Positions 55,150-64,000 of a stretch of DNA of 64,000 bases are shown one piece after another (within the stretch, counting starts at the first letter, position 1; each line of letters opens with the position of its first letter). A model generated the notes under the pieces. It saw only the letters and a list, made by a program, of their open reading frames with translations. It made no database searches and was not told the origin of the DNA. Source of the stretch: Zygaena filipendulae (lineage: Eukaryota; Arthropoda; Insecta; Lepidoptera; Zygaenidae); assembly GCA_907165275.2 (NCBI GenBank), contig OU015655.1, positions 7,204,501-7,268,500 of the forward strand, in the 5' to 3' direction. Both the position numbers and the translations under genes were made by a program.

Positions 55150-55340
55150 TACTAGATAAATGCGAAAGTGAGTTTGTTTGTTTGTTACCCTTTTCACGCT
55201 TTAAGGGCTCAATCGATCATCATGAAATTTTGCATACAGGTTATCAGGGGTACAGAGAAGGACATAGGGTACTTTTTATCCTTGAATTCCCGCGGGAACT
55301 CCCAACTTATCGCAGGTGAAACCGCGGGGAACAGCTAGTA
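55150..55340 (-). repeat. Interspersed repeat copy, inverted
   Basis: It is read on the + strand from ACTAGATAAATGCGAAAGTG through TATCAGGGGTACAGAGAAGG to GGGGAACAGCTAGTA. Confidence 0.72.
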
Positions 55341-56409
55341 ATATAATAAACTTTGAAATAATTGTCTTGGAACTTGACACATTGACACTTTTATACTTTT
55401 CATCTAATCAGATTAATTTTTATATTTCAGATAACTGTTAGATATAAGGTAAGATAATTGTGAAAACACGATGAATGCAATATTTCAGATTAAGTGCACT
55501 TGCCGCGGTCAGTTAACTTGTGCAGCAGCGCACATCCGACTCTCTTCGCCGTAATGTCAATATATGGTAGTGCATTAATTTTTATAGTAATATAATATTA
55601 AAGGAACTTTTTTCAATAAAGCTGTGATAACATTATTGTATAAATAATTATAAACTAATAAGCAGCTTTGGTATTGAAGACGATACATTATCTAGTAGAT
55701 AAACAATAAACTTAATACTAAAACACAATTTACGAAACCTAAATACGACTTTACATAAAATAACAAAAATAACAAAAATTATAATTTCCCTTTTCCTCTT
55801 TGTTGAAAAACTTACACGTGCTTTTCATGTTTTGTCAAAAGTTTTTAAAATAGACATAAATACGTATTTGTATATGTTGGGCACGGCAGGAAAAAAGCGA
55901 ATGCATTTATACGTTATATAGTGTTCACACGCTCAAGAATTGAAATTTGTAACTCTATTTTAATTTTGATCCAATTTTGTTTTTATATTAATTATGATTT
56001 ATTTTAATTTTTATTCTGACAGTTGATTTTTTTTTTGTTTTCTTTTTGATTGGTTTTGTTTTTTTTTTAGTTAATTCTTTATTTTAATTGGATATTGTTT
56101 TATTTTAATTTTATTCTGTATAAACTTGCACGCCAATACGGCGAATATGCGGTCAAATATTTTTTATAAATTTACATCTAGTTGTACCATATTCTTGCGA
56201 CTAAATGAATTATGAATTAAAAAAAATCAAAACGTTTTATACAACCGTTACACGTAACGTCTGTGTATGAAAATAATATTATTATTAATGTTTTAAGTTT
56301 TTCCACATTTTATGTACCTATTATCAGAATCTGGAAATATTAACATTAATAGTAATCCTGTTCCATTTCTGGCATCATAAAAAACGGATACTCCAACCCT
56401 TTTTTTTCT
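55341..56409. other. Non-coding AT-rich stretch
   Basis: 55960-56115 is T-rich imperfect simple sequence (TTTTATTTTAATT-like units); nothing else was seen. Confidence 0.45.
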
Positions 56410-56828
56410 AATATCATCTAATATACTTAATATAAAAATTTCGGGTCACAGTGTTTGTTGCCTAACTCTTCCGAAACGGCTTGACCGATTTCTATGATTT
56501 TTTTGTGTATATTCGGTAAGTCTGAGAAAAGGACTTAAACCTAAGTGACAAGGGTGGTCCACAAAAATCTCGTGTCACAGTGTTTGTTGCTAAACTCCTC
56601 CGAAACGGCTTGCCGATTTCTTTGTTAAAATATATCTATGTCTAAATTTTTTGTCTACCTATGTATATTCGGTAGGTCTGAGAATAGAACATAAACTAGC
56701 TATTTTTCATACCCCTAAGTGACAAGGGTGGATCACCCCAAAAAAAAAAAATTTTTTTCGGTCAATACTTTGGAGTTCTTGCGGGAATACCAAAACTCAC
56801 GCGGGTGAAACCGCGGGGCATAGCTAGT
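56410..56828 (-). repeat. Interspersed repeat, inverted, with internal duplication
   Basis: CACAGTGTTTGTTGC..CTCCGAAACGGCTTG occurs twice (about 56448 and 56576), each followed by GTATATTCGGTAGGTCTGAG and CTAAGTGACAAGGGTGG. The copy ends CGCGGGGCATAGCTAGTA. Confidence 0.68.
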
Positions 56829-59337
56829 ATTAGTATGATAAAAAATATTTTGTTCGTATTCAGGGCATTATTATCATTAAGTAGGTAAATTCATGAAAAA
56901 GAATTAAAGAGTGTGATTGAGAGATGTGCATTGTTTCGCTGAGCTTGGAGCTTTTGAAAGAAAATAATGGCTTTGAAAAGCAACAGTAGATAACAGTTGC
57001 CCATTGTAATGCGCATTACTATATGCCTAGCATTTTCCGGTGCAAAGCATAGACAGTAACAAGCAAACCTAAAAACACTAAACGATCAACTAGCAATTCA
57101 TATTCAAGGCCATGTTTTTTACAATTTTGTACAGAAGTTTTCAAACTAAGTTTTCAGACAGAGACGTTAGGGCTATGATAGGTTGAAGACTGTCGTTACT
57201 CTCGCGTGGGTTTCAAAAAGCCCGAGATCCATGGGGCTTTATTTAGAATAAAAACAATTTCAGTAACTTAACTTTCAATCTTGAAAATAAAAGGCAATTA
57301 AAAAGTTCAATAAATCTTGAGAAATCGTAATGCTTGGCAACTCTAACACGAGCATAAGAACTTGAAATATTATTTTACCTAGGTACCTATATATTTTCTG
57401 GTCTTTCTTTGCCCACGAGCCGTCTCAAATCTTAAGAGGCTTAACTTGAAGGCAAAATGGAATCGAGACAACAGCTCATGGACGGTTACCAGCCCATAGG
57501 TACTCTTACAACTTTGGTTTTGATATTGTGTTTCAATAAATAGCAAATTGTCTTTGAATCTTTGTTCTTCTAGACAAAGGTGCCAATTAAAATATTAAGT
57601 ATAGGATTTTAAACGAGATACTTTGAGCGTTCAAAGTGAAAGTAAATTTACGTGCACTCCCTTACCTACGCAGTGTCTAATTAGTCCGTGCATTTCACGT
57701 AATTAGGTCAAGTGAATACCAATTTAAATCGTAGAAATTATGAAGTAATATTTGAACGACTTTCAAATAGGCGATTCTGTATCTTCTGTATCCTCTATAA
57801 AACAAAGTTCAACTCTCAGAATAACAGTATATAATAATAATGCTTGAATATAGCGCCACCTAAATCCCAAACTAAGCTTTTTTCATACATTGAATGGATG
57901 AAATGAATAAAAAACACTTTATTGAGCACCACAATCAGTAGGTACAATTACTAAAAACTTATAAAACAGAAAGTATAAAGTGGTTCCAATGGGCCTAACA
58001 AATATGGTGACTACCAAGTGGACTACATTATTTATTTATGAAACAAATTGTAGCCGGTTTGAAAGTGAAAAAAGGTAAGAACATAAGTTCATAAATAACA
58101 CTTTCAAATATTTCATTTTAATATTAATTTGCCAAAAGCTTTATAGGTTTTAATTAATTTGGAGAATGACACAGAATTGACTTTCAATTATTATTATCCT
58201 TTTCTATTATCATGCATCATTTCCATCCTTAAATGTAGGTAGGTACGTACACCAATACTTAAAAATATAGCACCACGATAAAATTAATGCTTTTTGTAGC
58301 AACCCATAAGAAAATCACGTGTCAAATCTATACTACAAAAGTTGGTACCTATGAGTACATAATATTTAATATTTGTAAAATGATGTCCAATCCTATTTTG
58401 ATTGTGTGTATGTGTGTTTGTTACTCAATCAAACAAAAACGGCTGAACGGGATTTGAATGAAATTTGGCACACTTACTCAATATCAGCACTGCGTAATAC
58501 AATCTAATAATAAATATTATGTAATTGAATATGATCCGATGATGGTGATGAGATAACAATTAAATGATGACAAGGCATTATATTATTGCATAATATCTAC
58601 GAAACTTTGACTATTATTAAATTTTGTCTTTTTACTTTTTGGGCGAGTTTATTGTTCCTATTTTTTTGAGAATGCCAAGCGAAACGCTCGTAATTCAATA
58701 AACGTTAAATATCCTGTCAAATGGGATTTACCCTATATTTCTATTCGTACGTTAGTTTCAAAGAACTGAAAGTTTCTTTCGCTGTTTTGCTTCACTTTCT
58801 GTACTTGTACGTCGCCTCTTTGCATTAACTTCCGCGAGTGATGGGATAGCTCCGAGAATGGAGGTTTCTCAAAACAAAAGAATTTGATACTTTACCTACG
58901 GGTAGAGTATATACCTGAAAATTATTCCTATCATCTCGTTATACCTACCTATAATTTTAAATACATAGGCAAGAGAAATACGTACTTTTATTCATGATTA
59001 TAAGGCATATTTTGTAACCTTGGAATTTCAATCTCTCGAGAGATGATAATGAGAACAGTGGAATCTTATGAAACTCCGACGCAGATAAAGTTCAAAATCT
59101 CGGACCGTGGCGTGATAAAGCTTGGTGCGAAATACTCTCGATAAGAATTAAAATACAAGAGTTGACGCGGTCAACAGACCTAATAACTTGACTACTCAGC
59201 AATATGAGTAGTCAAGTTAATGTTAGTGAATCGTTCGTAAGATGAGTATTACACCGCCATTGATTAGAGCACCGCTGCGCCCGCCGTATACACCAGTTCC
59301 CTTACCCAAGTTGACAATCAATCTTCTTCTTCTTCTT
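56829..59337. other. Non-coding stretch
   Basis: It contains a LINE-tail-like segment at 57905-58010 (AATAAAAAACACTTTATTGA), a perfect 15-bp inverted repeat at 59184-59219 and a short ATG reading at 57457 discussed in findings. No gene is supported. Confidence 0.45.
59184..59219. repeat. Perfect 15-bp inverted repeat
   Basis: TAACTTGACTACTCA and its complement lie around the 6-nt loop GCAATA. Confidence 0.85.
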
Positions 59338-59500
59338 TTTTATAAATAAAAGTGAATGTTTATATATCTGTCCTCTATGCGTTTCGAAACCATTGGTCTG
59401 ATTGTGATGAAACTTTGGCGGGTTGTACTACCTGCGTCCGCAAAGGTCCATCTATGATCCCAAAACTCACGCGGGTGAAACCGCGGGGCGCAGCTAGTAA
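59338..59500 (-). repeat. Interspersed repeat copy, inverted
   Basis: TATAAATAAAAGTGAATG through TGTCCTCTATGCGTTTCGAA to GGGGCGCAGCTAGTA; same subfamily as 19531 and 25289. Confidence 0.72.
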
Positions 59501-60584
59501 TAAATAATTATTAACTCTCATTAAACTAAGGAACGGAATCGTTATGTCACGTAATCACGCAACACTAGACTTTTGATTGGACTACTATGCGTCAACTATG
59601 TATAGGTATTGTCAAATTTGCGCGGTCTACGGAAGCAATTAACCTGAATGTAGACGATTTATTTAATTTTGGACTGTATTTTGAATAGTAAAATTATTAT
59701 TTTTAATGAAAAATTGCAGCGTACGTAGTAAAACAAACACAATTTTATTTAAAACAGAAAAAGTAAAGTTAACAGAGTCAGATTCCTCAAAACAAAAGAA
59801 AATTAAGAATATATCTGTTAAAATTTAAAAAAACGAAAATAGTTTGCAACACTGCACAGTTTTATTGGTCCATGACTGCACATAGGATTGTCAATTGCTT
59901 TTATACTATGCCAATTATATTTGCTGCATGACACAACGGGATGTAATTTTATTAATATTGTGTTTGCGATTCAACCCTGCAAAGATTTGTATCTTGAACC
60001 GCGTTACGGACTTACGGATACAATTTCACTTACACACGTATTATTATCACAGCGCCTCGTGCCGTAGTATGACTAAGTTAAGTAGCTCGTCGTTCGTTGA
60101 ACTACATAATATTATAGTCTGCGGTTTTATTACATATTCTCTTTTTTCTTTCAGTTTTATTCTACATTTTTACATATGTTTTTTTTCTGTTTTATTACAT
60201 ATTCTCTTTTTAGTTTTATTCTACATCTCTACATATGTAATTTTTTGTTTGTTACAATTTTACTTAAACGTTTGCAATAATTACTTGCTAGTAAAAATGG
60301 CACGAGCTGCTTTTACTTTCTTTTATTTTGCGGTCGGCAGCTTCGATTAATATTGAACCGAGATCTGCAACGAGCGGTGGCTGGTTATCAATTAAACCTT
60401 TAACCACTAAACTGTGCCACCGCAGCACTGTATAATCAATGTACCTCGAAATTTTCAAAACGTTTTTATAATTTTTCTAGTTGAGCTTGCAACTCTTTTC
60501 GTGTGGTTTTAGGTTTTCCCGCAGGGATGGGATATTTTGACGACGCGCGACAACAAGCTTATTGATTATTAATGAATAACTGAA
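59501..60584. other. Non-coding stretch with a short tandem duplication
   Basis: 60125-60240 repeats a unit of about 66 bp twice (TTTATTACATATTCTCTTTT.., TTTTATTCTACAT..ACATATG). A 151-codon reading over this T-rich stretch (59895-60350) is rich in Phe, Leu and Tyr, as expected from composition, and is not called as a gene. Confidence 0.5.
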
Positions 60585-60920
60585 AACTATAGAAAGTAGT
60601 TTGCTCAGAATCAGCTAGCAAATCAATCACACTATGTTTTAATATAGGTTATATTTTTTCACTTTTACTAGCCCATGTCTAAATTACTTTTTTACAATAG
60701 AATATTTAGCGCGTACGCCGCGCCGCCCGCAACAAAAAAATTAGAACCGGTAGGTGCGGGCGTAGCGCTTGGAATTTCGTAGTGGCTCACCTCCAAATTA
60801 ATGTTGAATAATTTTGAAAGTATTAATTTTTTCGACATAAAATATATTTTAATCATATCATTGTTTATTTTTTTAAATGGGGTGTTTCAGGTTTTCAGTT
60901 AATTCATTAACACGTTGTAT
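60585..60920 (-). mobile_element. DNA element with ACAACGTGTTAATGAA ends, copy C
   Basis: It ends TTCATTAACACGTTGTAT on the + strand and is collinear with copies A and B through GTAGTTTGCTCAGAAT and GCGCTTGGAATTTCGTAG. It lacks both insertions found in copies A and B. Confidence 0.68.
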
Positions 60921-62284
60921 GTTACACTTAAAAAAGTTTTTAGTTAGAACGCGTTTTCCCTAGTTGATACCACTGATATATTATTCGTCCACGTCCACTT
61001 TCCTAAAATGGCCATATGCAGAGATCCTATAACATATACATAATATATGTATACTCATTCTTCTTTGAAGACGTCTAAAAGGTTTACAGACGACATTTAC
61101 AAAAATTGTCAGTTTCAAGTCAATAGCATTTTCATTTTTAATTAAACTGCCTTGCAGGGGACAAAAATAGGTCCGCCTATTAAAAAAAATAATAAAACCG
61201 ACAAACGACAAATTGTCACAAAACCTATTTATTAGTTTCCATCCTAAAAAGCATGTGAATTTTTCGATTGAAATTTTTTCGACCTTTTTTAATGTAATAT
61301 GTGACAGTCAAAGAGTATATTATAACCACTATAGTGATTACCTTCTCTCTGACCACTATGTGTGACAGTCACGCAACTTTTCACGCGAAGTGATAAGATT
61401 TAACTCTTTTTTCTCAATTTTGGAGGGATTTTTGTATAGATTTGCATCAAAAATGTTAATATTTATTATAAAAAAGGTCAATCAAGCTCCAATTAATTAT
61501 TGGTTAATAAATAACTACAACGGTCGCAAAAAGCACTATAAAACGCTTAAAAAATTAATAAGTAATTACAGTCGTAATGATATGAGCATTTTTAGCTTAC
61601 ATAAAAATATTATGAGGCAGTGAAAACAAAATTTATCTATACTACAAAATTTTTTATGATCGGACACAATCTATCCTAAAAAATTGAGTTAGTCCACCGT
61701 TAGTCTCACTGTCCCATTATACTTATATTAATATATTTGCGAATCAGATCTACTAATTATTTATTTTATTAGCACTTTAATGTAGAAACTGCGAAAATAA
61801 TAAAGGTATTAAACGATACTTATGTCTAAAATTGTTTAAAGCTGATAATATCAGTAAATACGCCTCGAACAAGCTTAACTCATTAATTTAATTTTAGACA
61901 AAGTTTCGCTTAGAACATTATTTATCATCATTTGTGATCATTCATGAGATACAATTATTTAAAAGACTAAAAAGAAGAAGATTTTTCTTCTTTCTTTGAT
62001 AGACGAGTTAAAATTGTTATACACTCGGTCCCGTGTCATATAATTATGTGAAATAAATAAACTGCCATTTAAGCTATACAAAACACTTAATAACAAAATT
62101 ATTATTCATGAAAATATGAATATTATACCATCATATTATAGTAAATAGTAACCAAAGTTTAAGCTTTATCAATTTTAGTCTACTAAAACAGCGACATTTG
62201 ATTTGAGACTATCTAGTAAAGTGTATGAAATCACAAAAGTGACTATCATAGTCAAGTTACATAATAATAATATAAGGAGTAAAT
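60921..62284. other. Non-coding AT-rich stretch, 3' flank of the PH-like gene
   Basis: No element was recognised. AGAGAGAAGGTAAT-type sequence (61340) recurs at 11226 and 16061, perhaps an old dispersed repeat. Confidence 0.45.
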
Positions 62285-62387
62285 TTATTCGAACGACATG
62301 AGATTTATCGGCAATGGCTTCACCATTTTATTCGATACTTGTTCTATTTCTGCCACCCATTGCTTGGCTGTGCATTCTGATGCAGTC
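62285..62387 (-). CDS. Last exon of the PH-like gene
   Basis: The exon encodes 33 residues plus stop after a good acceptor and continues the frame of exon 63515-63652 exactly. The 1,127-nt intron between them holds only AT-rich sequence. Confidence 0.7.
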
Positions 62388-63652
62388 CTGAAACAATATC
62401 ACTTACTATCTGCATAAACATAACATGACTTTGAAACACAGAAAACCAAAACCAAATTATAATACAGCACACCTTCCCCAATTTGCCGGCAAATATCAAT
62501 ATTATTTAACCTAAAATACGTAATTATGTTATTATTTAAGAACTACATCTAATAAAATTGCAGTTGCATCTAATAATAACGCAGTTCTTTTATAATCTCG
62601 ACCGACATTACAAAGCTGATAGGAAAAAATTGCTATCGTTGATATTTTTTCCATAGAGCTTACATTCGTTCATGGAACGCCTATTTTAATGAAGTAAATC
62701 GAAAAAGAAATGGTAACACAGCAAGTTGCTGTATTTGAGGAAAACGTGCGAATGCGACACGGTAATATGAACGAACCCAAAAATGACTTTGGTCTCGTAA
62801 TAAACAGGTCTACGGCAATAAATGCAATGTTCCCAAAACATTTCTTTTTATATAGAACTATCGAATTTGTAGATATAACAGACAATGACAGAGTACGTAT
62901 TTATGCTGGTTATGTTACTTTGGTGATGTCTTTAAGAAAGAGAGTAACTATAGTGTTTATTGCTTACGTAGCGGTGTGTTGAGGTGTGTCCTGTAAAGCC
63001 TGAATAAAACTTATCCATATCAAGGTGATTTTTTTACTAAGACATCATTTATAACCACGTACAAGAAAAATACTTTTATTAATTTTAAAGTAAAATATGT
63101 TACTTCAAGTTATATGATACGTTATTCTAAATATTGATAAAATATTATAAAAACACGCCACATAAGTTCTTGGCTAATTTTATGAGTTGAGATTGTGATT
63201 CCGATCAGTTAATTATTGCTTCAGCATTCATTAGATGGAAAAAAATCCGTTTATTATTTCTGCGCACATAATAATTTCACAACTTCAATTTTTTTTTTAC
63301 ATTGTACATACTATGGTAGAGTGAGACATTTTACCGTACAAGATCTTAACACATCTAAGCTCGGTTTATATTTGTTACCCACGTTAATGTACCTCTGACA
63401 TTGTGTACCTATGTATATTGTAGGTATATATAAAATTGCATAATGATCGCTGGGGTAGTTAAGGTGCATCATTAAAGGTAACAGACAGACATACAGACAG
63501 ATAGATGCACTCACTTGAATTTATACACGGTGCCTGTGTGATGGTTGACTAGTTGGAAGGCGTCGCGCGCATCGTCGCCCCGATGCACCGCCACCCAGCC
63601 TTCGAGGGGCAACATCTTGCACGGCTCCGAACGGAAGTCGCTGCGACTCGCG
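62285..63652 (-). CDS. 3' end of a gene encoding a PH-domain-like C-terminus (two exons)
   Basis: On the - strand, exon 63652-63515 (138 nt, acceptor GTGTGTAG, donor TTCAA|GTGAGT) joins in phase to exon 62387-62285 (acceptor TTGTTTCAG, stop TAA at 62287-62285). Together they give 79 complete in-frame residues. The first exon reads SDFRSEPCKMLPLEGWVAVH, then DAFQLVNHHTGTVYKFK. The second reads TASECTAKQWVAEIEQVSNK and ends NLMSFE. The beta-strand alternation, and the closing helix with an invariant-type Trp (AKQWVAEIE), are what a pleckstrin-homology domain C-terminus looks like; the start of the domain would be in upstream exons beyond 64000. PH domains bind phosphoinositides or proteins and recruit signalling factors to membranes. 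The parent protein was not recognised. Splice phases and base composition argue for a real gene; the PH call is inference. Confidence 0.68.
62388..63514 (-). other. Intron of the PH-like gene
   Basis: It is bounded by GTGAGT and TTGTTTCAG on the - strand. Its right part carries a decayed interspersed repeat (about 63395-63505, TGACATTGTGTACC..GACAGACATACAGACAGA). Confidence 0.65.
63515..63652 (-). CDS. Penultimate exon of the PH-like gene
   Basis: This GC-rich exon (well above its surroundings) has one long open frame, a strong GTGAGT donor and an acceptor preceded by a (TG)n pyrimidine-purine run. It begins with the last base of a split codon. Confidence 0.7.
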
Positions 63653-63720
63653 CTACACACACACACACCTATTGTACACCTTTTTGTTGGATAATGAATT
63701 TTAATCTATCAACGAAAGAA

Positions 63721-64000
63721 ACTAGCTGTTTCCCGCGGTATGAGTTGCGTTCATTTCAGAGTTCCTGTGGGAGTTCCGGCATAAAAGTACCCTATGTCCT
63801 TTTCTGTATCCCTGACAACGTAAGCGGCTTGACTTTTTCAGACACTTCCAAAAAATATCGTTATATTTCAATCAATAACACAAAACCCTTACTAATTATA
63901 CACTTAAACCTTCCTTCATTAATCACTCTATCTATTGGTAAAAAACGCATGAAAATCCGTTAGTTTATCACGAACAGACAGGCAGACGGACGCGGCGGTG
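63721..64000 (+). repeat. Interspersed repeat, runs off the window
   Basis: It starts ACTAGCTGTTTCCCGCGG; ATGTCCTTTTCTGTATCCCT and CACGAACAGACAGGCAGACG follow. It lies in the upstream intron of the PH-like gene. Confidence 0.65.

Noticed and set aside
59895..60350. 151-codon + strand ORF
   Set aside because: It lies in a T-rich tandem duplication, so the Phe/Leu/Tyr-rich product follows from composition. There is no domain, no splice context and no sign of constraint.

Overview
The window looks like a piece of a lepidopteran (moth or butterfly) nuclear chromosome. It is AT-rich and intron-rich. Short tracts of the GGTAGGTACCTAC type occur throughout, as is usual in Lepidoptera. The spaces between exons are packed with short interspersed repeats whose ends read ACTAGCTGTTCCCCGCGG and TATAATATTAGT. 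There is nothing bacterial here: no operons, CRISPR arrays, ribosome binding sites or rRNA/tRNA genes were recognised. Three protein-coding genes can be supported by joining exons through splice sites with matching phases. (1) On the + strand, 1355-11529: six exons of an NPDC1/CAB-1-type single-pass membrane protein. The start of the gene, presumably a signal-peptide exon, lies outside the window. (2) On the - strand, 38811 down to 34302: a complete 339-residue rhodopsin-class GPCR in three coding exons, closest in pattern to the orphan GPR21/GPR52 group. Its ATG sits 2 nt after a splice acceptor, so at least one non-coding 5' exon must lie further right. A GC-rich island near 53.06-53.33 kb is a candidate. 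(3) On the - strand, 63652 down to 62285: the last two coding exons of a gene continuing past the right edge, which look like the C-terminal part of a PH domain. These genes are independent and share no obvious pathway; all three are plausible membrane or signalling proteins. Layout: 1-1354 is 5' flank or intron of the NPDC1 gene. 1993-8855 is its large intron, holding two interspersed-repeat copies facing each other, a pogo-like DNA transposon with a PHD-finger remnant, a cluster of palindromes and a small hAT-like MITE. 11530-34301 is non-coding and dominated by mobile elements, including a three-level nest at 17.85-19.37 kb and MITEs carrying paired TGACGTCA sites. 34302-38811 is the GPCR gene, with a LINE remnant and repeats in its long intron. 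38812-62284 is non-coding, with a tandem duplication split by a 1.46-kb transposon (43.3-45.27 kb), a mariner-like nest holding a CR1/Jockey-like LINE (47.67-48.82 kb), a head-to-tail run of five interspersed repeats (48.8-49.84 kb) and the GC-rich island. The notable content is the transposon architecture: nested elements with readable target-site duplications, an element with mirrored subterminal motif arrays and a natural empty site next to it, and several near-perfect foldbacks. No autonomous transposase, virus or toxin gene was found. Repeat family names are given only where terminal repeats and target-site duplications support them; the rest are described by structure.
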